A stretch of DNA of 64,000 nucleotides from Alphaproteobacteria bacterium (GCA_016861165.1 BOKV01000021.1:17026-81025); one strand, 5' to 3'; shown: positions 37,636 through 47,641, counted from the first letter of the stretch. Program-made: numbers and translations. Notes: a model not told the origin generated them from the letters alone.

Positions 37636-38999
37636 TCAGCAGCCTGCATCCGACGAAGGCGCGCAAGTTCCGCTTCCGCGGCCTCGTTGAATGCATCACC
37701 CATGAACTTGTCCGGCCAGTTGCGGATGTTGCCGAAGAGGTCGACGTCAAGAGAAGTGAGCCGCGAAACACCACTTGGCGCGTCGCAAAAATAGAGCTTA
37801 ACCTCGTCGGAGCGGATCATCTCTTCTGCGATCCGTCGCTGCAACCTGAGTAATAGGTGTTCTGAATGGCTTTCGATAAATATCTGAACATTTCGATGCA
37901 TAGCTGCCTGGATGATTACATCGGCCAAACCTGCCTGAGCCAGTGGGTGAAGATGTATTTCAGGCTGTTCCAAAATGACAGTGGAGCCTTCGGGAACATA
38001 CTGCAGGAGCGTCACGACAGGAAGAACTTGTGAAACGCCAAAGCCGACGTCGGTCAGCAGGACCTCGCTGGCGCCCGGACTGGTGCGCACACGGGCTTGC
38101 CAACGATTGGAGCCGTCGGCAATCTCCTCAACCTTGAACCCGTCGATCAGGCCCATCTCGCGCAGCCAATACGCGATCATTTCTTGAAAAGGCTTCAGGT
38201 GCGCTTTCCATCTGACGTTGCGCACCTCCTTGGCGTCGGTCGCGGCGAGGATCGCGTCGATTGCCTTTTCGCCCCTTTGCCCGACGTCGGTCGGCCGGGA
38301 GCGTGCATACAAATAGTCGCGTTTGGGGAATTCGCGCAGGGGCCCCAGATAGAATATCCGATCGAGCTCGGATTCATAGGCAGCCTCCAGATCGGCCAGG
38401 AACCCGGAGTTCTGGAACCGGGTACGCGCCTGATCTGGAAATGCGTAGGACTTGATCGGCCCCGGCAACTGCCAGGGCCTGCCTTTCGTGCGCAGGAACG
38501 AGAAGCCGCCTGGCGAGCCGTTGCTCTGCCAGGCACGTAGCTCGAATTTCGTCGAGTCACCCGTTCTTGGAGAAAGTCCAAAACACATGTCACCGAGTGA
38601 ATAGGATATCGATCGTGCAACCGGCGCACGCTGATGAACAGCGATCTCGGCTGCAAATCCCAAGACGTGGCCGCGAGCAACGGGGGGGGTTCGCTTCTGG
38701 CTCGGGTCGACAATCTGCAACTCGGCCGGCAGTCCGAATGACAGACCTATCTCGATCGAGCGGCTTTCGTCGTGCTGGTGGATGGCATCCCGGATCGTGC
38801 CGAGCTGGACCAGACCACCGTTCAGTTCAAGTGCAATCGCGCGGTCGGTAGCATCCTTGGTCTGCTTTAGCAGCAGCAGGAATTGAATCAGGCTGGTCTT
38901 GCCGGAGGAGTTTGTGCCGAACACACCGGTGATCCGACCACATTCCAGTGCGACCTCCGGCCAGGATTTGAAGTTGGTGAACGAGAGTGTTCTGAGCAT
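37632..38999 (-). CDS. AAA/ABC-type ATPase with DUF3696-like C-terminus
   Basis: 455 residues. RecF/OLD-type ATPase: MLRTLSFTNFKSW, Walker A GTNSSGKTS at 28-36, a long insertion, signature-like LLTDVGFGVSQVLPVV, Walker B STVILEQPEIHLHPLAQ, and H-loop IFIESHSEHLLLRLQRRI. The C-terminus (LDVDLFGNIRNWPDKFMGD, then EAELARLRRMQ) matches the DUF3696 group. No TOPRIM or other nuclease domain follows, so catalytic killing would fall to the coupled PIN protein. Such ATPases act as sensors or regulators in several defence systems (a relative is AriA of PARIS). It sits 82 nt after pepN in lower-GC DNA. Confidence 0.8.
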   Translation of the reverse strand: MLRTLSFTNFKSWPEVALECGRITGVFGTNSSGKTSLIQFLLLLKQTKDATDRAIALELNGGLVQLGTIRDAIHQHDESRSIEIGLSFGLPAELQIVDPSQKRTPPVARGHVLGFAAEIAVHQRAPVARSISYSLGDMCFGLSPRTGDSTKFELRAWQSNGSPGGFSFLRTKGRPWQLPGPIKSYAFPDQARTRFQNSGFLADLEAAYESELDRIFYLGPLREFPKRDYLYARSRPTDVGQRGEKAIDAILAATDAKEVRNVRWKAHLKPFQEMIAYWLREMGLIDGFKVEEIADGSNRWQARVRTSPGASEVLLTDVGFGVSQVLPVVTLLQYVPEGSTVILEQPEIHLHPLAQAGLADVIIQAAMHRNVQIFIESHSEHLLLRLQRRIAEEMIRSDEVKLYFCDAPSGVSRLTSLDVDLFGNIRNWPDKFMGDAFNEAAEAELARLRRMQAAE

Positions 39000-39081
39000 G
39001 GGTCAGTTAGCTAGTTGCCGCGTCGAATGCTCCACCATTGAGCCCAAGAAGCTATCATTGCATTGTCGATCGCGGAAGAAG

Positions 39082-41730
39082 TCACCCCAGCACGCGGTCG
39101 ACGATCTCGCTCGAATCCTTCGACAGTTTGCGCCCCCGCCGCAGCGCTTCGAGCGCCTGTTCGGCGAGTTTGCGCCGGCCGGGCTCCAGCATGCGGTAGC
39201 TGCGGAAGGCGGTGATGAGCCGGGCGGCGACCTGCGGGTTCCGCGCGTCGAGTTCGCCGATCGTCGCCGCAACCAGCCGGTAGCCCTCGCCGGACGCGGC
39301 GTTGAAGCCGGTCGGGTTGGCCATGGCGAAGGCGCCGACCAGCGCGCGCACCCGGTTGGGGTTGGCGAGCGTGAAGGCGGCATGCTTCATCAGCCGGGCG
39401 ACGCGGCTGGCCGCCTGCGGCCCCGGCGCGGTGGCCTGCACCGAGAACCACTTGTCCAAGATCAGCGGGTCGCCGCCGGCGCGCTCTTCGAAGGCGGCGA
39501 TCGCCCGTTCCGCCGCCGGCCCGCCCTGCAGGTGGACGGTGCGCTGGAAGGCGGCGTGACGGTCGTTCATGTTGTCGGCGCTGGCGAGCAGGGCGAGGTC
39601 CTCGTCGCGCGCCGCGCCGCTGCCGGCGGCCACCGCCAGGATCGCCAGCGCGTGTCTCAGGCTGCGTTTGCCGGCGTCCTCGGCCTGCGGGCTGTAGGGG
39701 CCGGGCGTGGCAAGAGCCGGGGCCAGGCGCTGGCGCTGCGGCTCCAGCGCCGTGCCGAGTGCTGCCATCAGCGCCAGGCGGGCGGCGTGGACGGCGTCGG
39801 GGTCGACATTGCGCGCGATCGTCTGGGCGATCTCGCCCTCGCCGGGGAGCGTCAGCGTCAGCGCCCGGAAGGCCGACTCCAGCCGGTCGTCGCCGGCGAT
39901 GGCGAGCGCCGCGGCGAAGAACCGCTCGTCCCAATGCGGCGCCTTGCCGCGCGCCGTCGCCCGGGCGGCGGCCACGGCCAGGCGCATCGCGTATTCCTGG
40001 AAGGCCTGCCAGCGGTTGAACGGGTCGGTGTCGGCGGCCGCCAGCAGCGCCAGATCGCCCTTCGACTGGGCGAAGTCGATGATGACCGGTGCCGAGAAGC
40101 CGCGGTTGATCGACAGCGCCGGCCGTTCGGCGAGCCCGTGAAAGACAAGGCGGTGGCGGCGCTTGCGGATGTGGAACAGGTCGCCGTCATGGGCCGCGCC
40201 GCTCACCCGCGCCGGCGTCATCTCGGCGCCATTGGGCCCGACGAGGCCGATCCTGAGCGGGATATGCATCGGCCGCTTCCTCGGCTGGCCGGGCGTGGCC
40301 GGCAAGGTCTGCTCGATGTCGAGCGTCAGCGTGCGCCGGTCGCGGTCATAGGCCGACGACACCGGCAGCCGCGGCGTGCCGGCCTGGGTGTACCACAGCG
40401 CGAACTGGGCGAGGTCGATGCCGCTCGCGTCCTCGAAGCATTTCAGGAACTGTTCGACCGTCGCCGCCTCGCCGTCATGGCGGCGGAAATAGCGGTCCAT
40501 GCCCTTGCGGAATGCTTTCGGTCCCAGAATGGTGGCGATCATGCGCACCACCTCCGCCCCCTTCTCGTAGACGGTGGCGGTGTAGAAGTTGGAGATCTCG
40601 CGATAGCTCTGCGGGCGCACCGGGTGGGCCAGCGGTCCGGCGTCCTCGGGAAACTGGTTGGCGCGCAGGTTGCGCACGTCGCCGATGCGTTCGACCGGCC
40701 GCGAGCGCTGGTCGGCGGAGAACTCCTGGTCGCGGAAGACGGTCAGCCCCTCCTTCAGGCAGAGCTGGAACCAGTCGCGGCAGGTGATGCGGTTGCCCGT
40801 CCAGTTGTGGAAATATTCGTGCGCGATGATCGCCTCGATCTGGGCGTGGTCGAGGTCGGTGGCGCTGGCCGGATCGGCCAGTACGTATTTGTCGTTGAAG
40901 ACGTTGAGGCCCTTGTTCTCCATCGCACCCATGTTGAAGTCGGAGACGGCGACGATGTTGAACATGTCGAGGTCGTATTCGCGCCCGTACTTCTCCTCGT
41001 CCCAGCGCATGGCCCGCACCAGCGCATCCATCGCCCAGGCGGCGCGGTTGTGCTTGCCCCTTTCGACATGGATGGCGAGCCGCACCTTGCGGCCCGAGCG
41101 CGTGGAATAGTCCCGCGCCAGGCAGTCGAGGTCGCCGGCGACCAGCGCGAACAAATAGCTGGGCTTGGGGAACGGGTCATGCCAGACGGCGTAGTGGCGC
41201 CCGCCCGGCAGGCTTCCCTGTTCGCCCGGGTTGCCGTTGGCGAGCAGCACCGGCGCTTCCCTTGCGTCGGCCTCGATGCGGGTCGTGTAGACCGCCATCA
41301 CGTCCGGCCGGTCGAGGAAATAGGTGATGCGGCGGAAGCCTTCCGCCTCGCACTGGGTGCAGTAGTTGCCGCCCGAGCGGTAGAGGCCCATCAGCTGCGT
41401 GTTGGCCGAGGGGTTGAGCGTGGTCGCGATCTCGACGGTAAACCGCCGCCTCGTCGGCGGGCGCAGGATGGTCAGCCCGTCCGGCGCCGCCGTGTAGCTG
41501 TCGGCTGCCGCCGGCCTGCCGTCGATCGCCAGCGCATCGAGCGTCAGTTCGTCGCCGTCGAGCACGAGCGGCGTGCCCTTCTTCGTCTCCTTCGCCCGCT
41601 CCACACCCAGCACCGCGCGCACCCGCGTCCGCGTCGGATGGAGCGAGAAGTCGAGCGCCACGTTCCGGATCGTGTAGGCGGGCGGGCGATAGTCCTTGAG
41701 GCGGATGACGGGGGTCTGTTCGGTTCGCAA
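39082..41730 (-). CDS. pepN: aminopeptidase N
   Basis: M1 zinc metallopeptidase, about 882 residues. Exopeptidase motif MGAMENKGLN and zinc site HEYFHNWTGNR with the downstream Glu in LKEGLTVFRDQEFSAD. The C-terminal half holds the PepN beta-sandwich and helical cone. The true start is probably the TTG at 41730 (LRTEQTPVIRLKDYRPP), supported by AGGA 9 nt upstream and by family N-termini. An ATG-led extension to 41874 would translate a palindromic repeat. It hydrolyses N-terminal residues from peptides. Divergent from pgi; followed on the same strand by the ATPase-PIN insert. Confidence 0.95.
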   Translation of the reverse strand: MRTEQTPVIRLKDYRPPAYTIRNVALDFSLHPTRTRVRAVLGVERAKETKKGTPLVLDGDELTLDALAIDGRPAAADSYTAAPDGLTILRPPTRRRFTVEIATTLNPSANTQLMGLYRSGGNYCTQCEAEGFRRITYFLDRPDVMAVYTTRIEADAREAPVLLANGNPGEQGSLPGGRHYAVWHDPFPKPSYLFALVAGDLDCLARDYSTRSGRKVRLAIHVERGKHNRAAWAMDALVRAMRWDEEKYGREYDLDMFNIVAVSDFNMGAMENKGLNVFNDKYVLADPASATDLDHAQIEAIIAHEYFHNWTGNRITCRDWFQLCLKEGLTVFRDQEFSADQRSRPVERIGDVRNLRANQFPEDAGPLAHPVRPQSYREISNFYTATVYEKGAEVVRMIATILGPKAFRKGMDRYFRRHDGEAATVEQFLKCFEDASGIDLAQFALWYTQAGTPRLPVSSAYDRDRRTLTLDIEQTLPATPGQPRKRPMHIPLRIGLVGPNGAEMTPARVSGAAHDGDLFHIRKRRHRLVFHGLAERPALSINRGFSAPVIIDFAQSKGDLALLAAADTDPFNRWQAFQEYAMRLAVAAARATARGKAPHWDERFFAAALAIAGDDRLESAFRALTLTLPGEGEIAQTIARNVDPDAVHAARLALMAALGTALEPQRQRLAPALATPGPYSPQAEDAGKRSLRHALAILAVAAGSGAARDEDLALLASADNMNDRHAAFQRTVHLQGGPAAERAIAAFEERAGGDPLILDKWFSVQATAPGPQAASRVARLMKHAAFTLANPNRVRALVGAFAMANPTGFNAASGEGYRLVAATIGELDARNPQVAARLITAFRSYRMLEPGRRKLAEQALEALRRGRKLSKDSSEIVDRVLG

Positions 41731-41790
41731 CGCTGAGCTTCCTGCCGGCACGCGATTGAGGCGTCGGTTCCAGGATCGCTGCTTACCCCT

Positions 41791-41851
41791 CCCCAGCCCC
41801 TCGCCACAAGGGATGGTACCGAAAAACCAACCCCTTGTGATGGGGGGCGGG
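41791..41851. repeat. palindromic repeat between pepN and pgi
   Basis: Imperfect inverted repeat CCCCTCGCCACAAGGG (about 41797-41812) against CCCCTTGTGATGGGGGG (about 41831-41847). Cytosine- and guanine-rich runs extend both arms, and the loop is A-rich (ACCGAAAAACC). It resembles palindromes built on CCACAAGGGG that are dispersed in Mesorhizobium-like genomes. It lies in the 174-nt divergent promoter region of pepN and pgi. Confidence 0.6.
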
Positions 41852-41904
41852 ACAAGGTTAGCCTTCCGCCGCAATCCCTGCCGTCGGACCGGGTTTTCTC
41901 AACG

Positions 41905-43545
41905 ATGACCACCGCATACGATCCAGCCGCCGCCTTGCGCGCCCTCGAGCCGCACAGGAAGCGCATCGCCGCCACCGACATGCGCGCCATGTTCGCCGCC
42001 GATCCGAAGCGCTTCGCGCGGTTCGCGCTTACCCTCGACGACCTTCTGTTCGACTTCTCCAAGAACCGCCTCGATGCGCCCGCCTTCGCCGCCCTGGTCG
42101 AGATGGCGCGGGCCGCCGGCGTCGCCGGCAAGCGCGACGCGATGTTCGCCGGCAATCCCATCAACACGACCGAGCGGCGCGCCGTCCTGCACACGGCGCT
42201 GCGCAACGGCTCGGATCGGCCGGTCATGGTCGACGGACGCGACGTCATGGTGCAGGTCCGCAAGGTGCATGCCGCCATGCGCCGCTTCGCCAACGCGGTC
42301 CGCATGGGCCGCTACGCGGTGACGGGCGGCCGCGTGACCGATGTGGTCAATATCGGTATCGGTGGCTCCGATCTCGGCCCGGCGATGGCGACGCGCGCGC
42401 TGTCGCCCTACGCCACCGGCCCCCGCCTGCATTTCGTTTCCAATGTCGATGGCGCCGATATCGCCGACACGCTCGCCCGCCTCGATGCGCGCACGACGCT
42501 GTTCATCATCGCCTCCAAGACCTTCACCACGGCCGAGACCATGGCCAATGCCCGCACCGCCCGGGCGTGGGTGGCCAGGCGGGTCGGCAAGCGCGCCTCG
42601 GGCTTCCATTTCGTCGCGCTGTCGACCAATCTCCCGGCGACGCGGATGTTCGGCATCGCCGACAAGCGCACCTTCGGCTTCTGGGACTGGGTCGGGGGGC
42701 GCTATTCGGTGTGGTCGGCCATCGGCCTGTCGCTGATGATCGCCATCGGGCCGAGATATTTCGATGCCTTCCTTGAGGGCGCCTATGCCGTCGACGAGCA
42801 TTTCCGCTCGGCGCCGTTCGAGCGCAACATCCCGGTGGTGATGGCGCTTCTCGGCGTGTGGTACCGCAATGTCTGGGGCTTCGCCACCCACGCGGTGCTG
42901 CCCTATGACAACCGGCTGGCGCGCTTTCCCGCCTATCTCCAGCAGCTCGACATGGAATCGAACGGCAAGTCGGTTACGCTGGCCGGCCGGCCGGTGCGCT
43001 GGAACACCGGGCCGATTGTCTGGGGCGAGCCCGGCACCAACGGCCAGCACGCCTTCTACCAGCTCATCCACCAGGGCACCGACATCGTTCCCTGCGACTT
43101 CCTCGTCGCCGCCGAGCCGCACGAGAAGCTCGGCGACCACCATCTGATGCTCGTCGCCAACTGCCTGGCCCAGTCCGAAGCGCTGATGAAGGGCAAGACG
43201 CTTGCGGAGGCGACCGCCGAACTGCGCGCCAGTGGCATGGACGACGCTGCCGCGCGGGCGCTCGCCCCGCACAAGATGTTCGCCGGCAACCGGCCGTCCA
43301 GCACCTTCCTCTACCGCCGCCTCGACCCGCGCACGCTCGGCATGCTGATCGCGCTCTACGAGCACAAGGTGTTCGTCCAGGGCGTGCTGTGGGGCGTCAA
43401 CTCCTTCGACCAGTGGGGGGTCGAGCTCGGCAAGGTGCTGGCGGTGGAGATCCAGCCGCTGCTCGCCGGCGCCGAAGTGCCGTCCGGCAGGGACGCCTCG
43501 ACGCGCGGGCTGGTCGCCGCTTTCCGCGATCTGCGCGCCGGCTGA
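41905..43545 (+). CDS. pgi: glucose-6-phosphate isomerase
   Basis: 546 residues, family length. Signatures: [65 protein letters not shown] (catalytic Glu region), [15 protein letters not shown] (catalytic His), and [20 protein letters not shown] with the late Lys. It interconverts glucose 6-phosphate and fructose 6-phosphate. ATG at 41905 after a divergent gap with pepN. Confidence 0.97.
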   Translation: MTTAYDPAAALRALEPHRKRIAATDMRAMFAADPKRFARFALTLDDLLFDFSKNRLDAPAFAALVEMARAAGVAGKRDAMFAGNPINTTERRAVLHTALRNGSDRPVMVDGRDVMVQVRKVHAAMRRFANAVRMGRYAVTGGRVTDVVNIGIGGSDLGPAMATRALSPYATGPRLHFVSNVDGADIADTLARLDARTTLFIIASKTFTTAETMANARTARAWVARRVGKRASGFHFVALSTNLPATRMFGIADKRTFGFWDWVGGRYSVWSAIGLSLMIAIGPRYFDAFLEGAYAVDEHFRSAPFERNIPVVMALLGVWYRNVWGFATHAVLPYDNRLARFPAYLQQLDMESNGKSVTLAGRPVRWNTGPIVWGEPGTNGQHAFYQLIHQGTDIVPCDFLVAAEPHEKLGDHHLMLVANCLAQSEALMKGKTLAEATAELRASGMDDAAARALAPHKMFAGNRPSSTFLYRRLDPRTLGMLIALYEHKVFVQGVLWGVNSFDQWGVELGKVLAVEIQPLLAGAEVPSGRDASTRGLVAAFRDLRAG

Positions 43546-43684
43546 TGCCGCCGCCTGACACCGGCAGCTCCGATTAAAGCCCGCCTATTGCGGTCGGCGG
43601 TCGGCTGCCTGTAGTAATGGCGGGTTCGACCGCGCTCCCGCCGTCGCCCCCGCACCTTTCACCCACTTTTCGGAAGTCCGTACA

Positions 43685-45994
43685 ATGAACCAGGCAGTTC
43701 ACGCGAAATTCGGCATGGGCGCGCCGCTACGGCGCAAGGAGGACCCGGCCTTCGTCACCGGGCGCGGCCGCTACACCGATGACATCGCCGTGCCGGGCAT
43801 GCTGCACGGTTATGTGCTGCGCTCGCCGCACGCCAATGCCCGCTTTGTCATCGCCGATGCCGAGGCCGCGCGCGGCCATCCGGGCATCCATCTGGTGCTG
43901 ACCGGCGCCGACCTCGCCGGCCTGAAATCGCTGCGCACCCATGTCAAGGTCAAGATGGCCGAGGGCGTCAAGCCCGTCGACAGCTCGATCCCGCTCCTGT
44001 GCGCCGACCAGGTTCGCCATGTCGGCGATGCCATTGCCTTTATCGTCGCCGATTCGCCGCGCATCGCCCGTGACGCCTCCGAGATGATCGAGGTCGAGTA
44101 CGAGCCGATCGAGGTGGTCGCCGACACCGCCGCCGCGCTTGGCGAGGGCGCGCCGCTCGTCTATCCGGGGGCCGGCTCGAACGTCGCCTTCGTCCGCCAC
44201 ATGGGCGACGCCGACAAGACGCGCCACGCCTTCGCCAGGGCGGCCCGCGTCACCGAATACCGGCTGGTCAACAATCGCCTGGTCAGCGTTTTCCTGGAGC
44301 CGCGCTCGTGCCTGGCCGAATGGGTGGACGCCGAGGACCGCTGGTCGGTAACCGTCTGTTCGCAGGGCGCCCACGGTATCCGCGACGCGCTGTGCGAGGT
44401 GTTCGGCGTCGGCACCGACAAGGTGCGCGTGCGCACCCCCGATGTCGGCGGCGGCTTCGGCACCAAGGTGTTCATCTACCGCGAATATCCGCTCACCATG
44501 GAGGCGGCCAGGCGCCTCGGCCGCCCGGTCAAGTGGACCTCGGACCGCTCCGAGCATTTCACCGCCGACGCGCACGGCCGCGACAACATCACCACCATCC
44601 GCATGGCGATGGATGCCGACGGCCGCTTCCTGGCGCTCGAGGTCGACACGCTCGCCGCCATGGGCGCCTATCTGCACATGCACGGGCCGTTCATCCCCGA
44701 ACTTGGCATGATCATGGCGACCGGCGTCTACGATATCCCGGTGATGTCGGTCAGCGTGCGCGGCGTCTACACCAACACCACCCCGGTCGACGCCTATCGC
44801 GGCGCCGGGCGGCCCGAGGCCGCCTACGCCATCGAGCGGCTGGTCGACCAGTGCGCCTGGGACCTCGGTCTGCCGCGCGAGGAGGTTCGCCGGCGCAATT
44901 TCATCCGCCCCGAGCAGATGCCCTACCGCACGCAGGGCGGCCGGCTCTACGATGTCGGCGAGTTCGACGGCCACATGACGCTGGCGATGGAGCGGGCCGG
45001 CTGGGCCGGTTTCGAGCGGCGCCGGGCGGAAGCGGCCGCCCGCGGCCGCATTCGCGGCATCGGCATGGCCACCTATGTCGAAGCCTGCGCCTTCGCCGGT
45101 TCCGAACCGGCCTTCCTCGAACTGCGCCGCGACGGCGGCTTCGACCTCAGGATCGGCACCCAGTCGAACGGCCAGGGCCATGCCACGGCCTACGCCCAGC
45201 TCGCCGCCGAGAAGCTCGGCATCGATTACGAGAAGATCGACGTGCGCCAGGGCGACACCGACGAACTGGCCGCCGGCGGCGGCACCGGCGGCTCCCGCTC
45301 GGTGCCGCTCGGCGGCGTCTCGGCGGTGCGCGCCGGCGAGGCCATGGCCGAGAAGCTGAAGAAGCTCGCCGGCGATCGGCTGGAAGCCTCACCCGTCGAC
45401 ATCGAGCTCGTCGACGGCACCGCCCGGGTTGCCGGCACCGACCGTGCCGTCACCTTCGCCGAACTCGCCGCCACCGCCGCCAATCCGGATGACCTCAAGG
45501 CCGAGGGCGACTTCCAGCAGGCCGAGGCCACCTACCCGAACGGCACCCATATCTGCGAGCTGGAGATCGATCCGGAGACCGGCGTCACCGAGGTCGTCGC
45601 CTACACCATCGTCGACGATTTCGGCGTGACGGTGAACCCGATCCTGCTCGCCGGCCAGGTCCATGGCGGCGTCGCCCAGGGCATCGGCCAGGCGCTGCAC
45701 GAGCGTGTCGTCTACGACGCCGACGGGCAGCTCATCACCGCCACGCTGATGGACTATGCGGTGCCGCGCGCCGACGTGATTCCCAATTTTGGCTTCGAGA
45801 CGCGCAACGTGCCCTCCACCACCAATGTGCTCGGCATCAAGGGGGCGGGGGAGGCCGGCTCCATCGGCTCCTGCCCGGCGGTGATGAACGCGGTGTGCGA
45901 CGCGCTCTACCACGCCTGCGGCGTCCGCCAGGTCGACATGCCGGCGACACCGGCGGTGCTGTGGCGGCTGATCCGGGACGCGCGGGCCGGCTGA
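43685..45994 (+). CDS. xanthine dehydrogenase-family molybdenum-binding subunit (CoxL-like, form II)
   Basis: 769 residues. N-terminal aldehyde oxidase/xanthine dehydrogenase a/b hammerhead domain (RRKEDPAFVTGRGRYTDDIA), then two molybdopterin-binding domains: VGGGFGTKV, the active-site loop AYRGAGRPEA, GTQSNGQGHATAYAQLAAEK and GGTGGSRSVPLGG, and a late IKGAGEAGS with the catalytic Glu. The loop AYRGAGR marks form II rather than true CO dehydrogenase (AYRCSFR), so the substrate is probably an aldehyde or N-heterocycle. The FAD (CoxM) and iron-sulphur (CoxS) partner genes are not adjacent, which is unusual. Confidence 0.9.
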   Translation: MNQAVHAKFGMGAPLRRKEDPAFVTGRGRYTDDIAVPGMLHGYVLRSPHANARFVIADAEAARGHPGIHLVLTGADLAGLKSLRTHVKVKMAEGVKPVDSSIPLLCADQVRHVGDAIAFIVADSPRIARDASEMIEVEYEPIEVVADTAAALGEGAPLVYPGAGSNVAFVRHMGDADKTRHAFARAARVTEYRLVNNRLVSVFLEPRSCLAEWVDAEDRWSVTVCSQGAHGIRDALCEVFGVGTDKVRVRTPDVGGGFGTKVFIYREYPLTMEAARRLGRPVKWTSDRSEHFTADAHGRDNITTIRMAMDADGRFLALEVDTLAAMGAYLHMHGPFIPELGMIMATGVYDIPVMSVSVRGVYTNTTPVDAYRGAGRPEAAYAIERLVDQCAWDLGLPREEVRRRNFIRPEQMPYRTQGGRLYDVGEFDGHMTLAMERAGWAGFERRRAEAAARGRIRGIGMATYVEACAFAGSEPAFLELRRDGGFDLRIGTQSNGQGHATAYAQLAAEKLGIDYEKIDVRQGDTDELAAGGGTGGSRSVPLGGVSAVRAGEAMAEKLKKLAGDRLEASPVDIELVDGTARVAGTDRAVTFAELAATAANPDDLKAEGDFQQAEATYPNGTHICELEIDPETGVTEVVAYTIVDDFGVTVNPILLAGQVHGGVAQGIGQALHERVVYDADGQLITATLMDYAVPRADVIPNFGFETRNVPSTTNVLGIKGAGEAGSIGSCPAVMNAVCDALYHACGVRQVDMPATPAVLWRLIRDARAG

Positions 45995-46050
45995 GCCTCG
46001 GCTTCGTGCGGGCCGGGTGCGGGCAGCACGCGGGCGGCGCGCAATCACCC

Positions 46051-46079
46051 TTGAACGCTGCGCCGCCTGGCGCTATGTC
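46051..46079 (+). promoter_or_regulatory. promoter of the thi operon
   Basis: -35 TTGAAC (46051-46056), 17-nt spacer, -10 TATGTC (46074-46079). The predicted transcription start, about 46086, falls right at the 5' edge of the TPP riboswitch, which supports the call. Confidence 0.55.
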
Positions 46080-46087
46080 TTGGCCCA

Positions 46088-46180
46088 CTCATGGAGGTGC
46101 CCGGCGCCTGGCGGCCGGGCTGAGAGGCGTTACGCCAACTCTTTGAACCTGATCCGGGTCATGCCGGCGTAGGGAATGAG
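46088..46180 (+). ncRNA. TPP riboswitch (THI element)
   Basis: The conserved core is clear: GGAGGTGCCC near 46093, GGGCTGAGAGG near 46118, then CTTTGAACCTGATCCGGGT from 46141 and ATGCCGGCGTAGGGAA to 46176. P1 closes by CTCAT (46088-46092) with ATGAG (46176-46180). It binds thiamine pyrophosphate. Downstream, CCCTC (46210-46214) could pair with GAGGG of the thiM ribosome site (46253-46257), so translational control by site masking is likely. It controls thiM-thiE-thiD and the coupled TRAP binding protein. Confidence 0.97.
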
Positions 46181-46259
46181 GCCCGTTCGATCCTTCTCCG
46201 ACAGCCTTTCCCTCAGCGGTATTGACGCCGCCGACATGCCTGGCGTGGCAAGGAGGGCA

Positions 46260-46997
46260 ATGGTGTCGGGCGCGTGGACCGAAACCCTCGACGAGGCGGA
46301 GGCGGCGATCGCCGCGCTGCGCGCCGGTGGCGTGCGCGTGCACTGCCTGACCAATGCCGTTGCCCAGAACTTCACCGCCAACGTGCTGCTCGCCTGCGGC
46401 GCCACGCCGTCGATGACGGTGAACCCCGACGAAAGCGTGCGGTTCACCGATGCCGCCGACGCGCTGCTGGTCAATCTCGGCACGCTTGACGCCGACCGGC
46501 GTGCCGCGATGGCCGCCTCGACCGCCGCGGCGCTGGCGGCGGGCAAGCCGGTGGTCCTCGATCCGGTCATGTGCCAGCTGTCGCCGCCGCGCCTGGCTTT
46601 CGCGCGCGAGCTGCTGGCGCGGCGCGGGCTGATCCTCAAGGCCAATGCGGCCGAGGCCGCCGCGCTCGGCCAGGCGCCCGCCGCCCTGCGTGTCGTCACC
46701 GGCCCGGTCGACCGCATCGAGACGCAGGATCGCGCCTGCGGGATCGCCAACGGCCACCCGCTGATGGGCAGGGTCGTCGCCGTCGGCTGCGCGCTCGGCG
46801 CGGTCATCGCCGCGCTTGGCGCGCGCGCCGGCGATCCCGCCGGCGCGGCGCTGGCCGGCCTCGCCTGGTTTGGCGTCGCCGGCGAGGTGGCCGCGCGCAA
46901 GGCCGCCGGACCGGGCAGCTTCGCCGTCGCCTTCCTCGACGCCCTGGCCGCGCTCGACGCGGCGACGGTTCGCGCGCGAGCGAGGATCGTGCCGTGA
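46260..46997 (+). CDS. thiM: hydroxyethylthiazole kinase
   Basis: 245 residues from the ATG at 46260, next to AGGAGGG (46251-46257). A GTG at 46263 has better spacing and could be used. A start at 46176 is inside the riboswitch and is rejected. Signatures: VHCLTNAVAQNFTANVLLAC, GATPSMTVNPDE, NLGTLDADRRAAM, PVVLDPVMCQ and KANAAEAAAL. It phosphorylates salvaged thiazole alcohol for thiamine synthesis. First gene of the riboswitch operon; its stop overlaps thiE (GTGA). Confidence 0.94.
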   Translation: MVSGAWTETLDEAEAAIAALRAGGVRVHCLTNAVAQNFTANVLLACGATPSMTVNPDESVRFTDAADALLVNLGTLDADRRAAMAASTAAALAAGKPVVLDPVMCQLSPPRLAFARELLARRGLILKANAAEAAALGQAPAALRVVTGPVDRIETQDRACGIANGHPLMGRVVAVGCALGAVIAALGARAGDPAGAALAGLAWFGVAGEVAARKAAGPGSFAVAFLDALAALDAATVRARARIVP

Positions 46998-47641
46998 ACC
47001 CGGTAGACATTACATTCTATGTGATCGTCGATCCGGCCCGTTCGCGCCGGCGGCCGTTGCCGCAACTGGCGCGGATCGCCGCCGACAACGGCGCCACCTT
47101 GGTCCAGTACCGCGACAAGACAGCCGAGACCGGGACGATGGTCGCCAATGCCCGCGCCATCCGCGCCGCGCTCGAAGGCACCGGCGTTCCGCTCATCGTC
47201 AACGATCGCGTCGACGTGGCGCTCGCCGCCGGCGCCGCCGGCGTCCATCTCGGCCAGACCGACATGGCGCCGGCCGATGCCCGCCGCATCATGGGCGACG
47301 ACGCCATCATCGGCCTGTCGGTCAGGACCGGGGCGCAAGCGCGCGCCACGCCAGCGGGGCTGATCGACTATGCCTTCATCGGCGGCGTCTTCGCCACCGC
47401 CTCGAAGGACAACCCGGCCTCGATCGGTGTCGATGGCTGGCGCCGGATCGCGGCCATCCTGCGTGAGCGCGCGCCGGGCCTGCCGGTCGGCGCCATCGCC
47501 GGCATCGACGCGACCAATGCCGGCGCGCTAGTCCGCGCCGGCGCCGACGGCCTCGCCGTCATCTCTGCCGTCGCCATGGCCGATGATCCCGCGGCGGCGA
47601 CCAGGCACCTCATGGCCGTCATCAGGGAGGCGCGCCGATGA
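46994..47641 (+). CDS. thiE: thiamine-phosphate synthase
   Basis: 215 residues from a GTG that overlaps the thiM stop (GTGA at 46994-46997). TIM-barrel motifs: [47 protein letters not shown], and [26 protein letters not shown]. The usual TxTK/TPTK tract is replaced by ATASKDNPA, a common variant. It joins HMP-PP and thiazole phosphate into thiamine phosphate. Overlaps thiD by ATGA. Confidence 0.94.
   Translation: MNPVDITFYVIVDPARSRRRPLPQLARIAADNGATLVQYRDKTAETGTMVANARAIRAALEGTGVPLIVNDRVDVALAAGAAGVHLGQTDMAPADARRIMGDDAIIGLSVRTGAQARATPAGLIDYAFIGGVFATASKDNPASIGVDGWRRIAAILRERAPGLPVGAIAGIDATNAGALVRAGADGLAVISAVAMADDPAAATRHLMAVIREARR

Noticed and set aside
37135..38999. PARIS (AriAB) or VapBC interpretation of the ATPase-PIN pair
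   Set aside because: PARIS needs a TOPRIM/DUF4435 effector, and VapBC has a small DNA-binding antitoxin; neither is present. The partner is a 455-residue ATPase.
38899..41736. 945-codon + strand open frame
   Set aside because: Shadow of pepN on the other strand; pepN has GAMEN and HExxH motifs.
46176..46259. ATG at 46176 as the thiM start
   Set aside because: It lies in the closing stem of the TPP riboswitch and lacks a ribosome site; AGGAGGG precedes the 46260 start.
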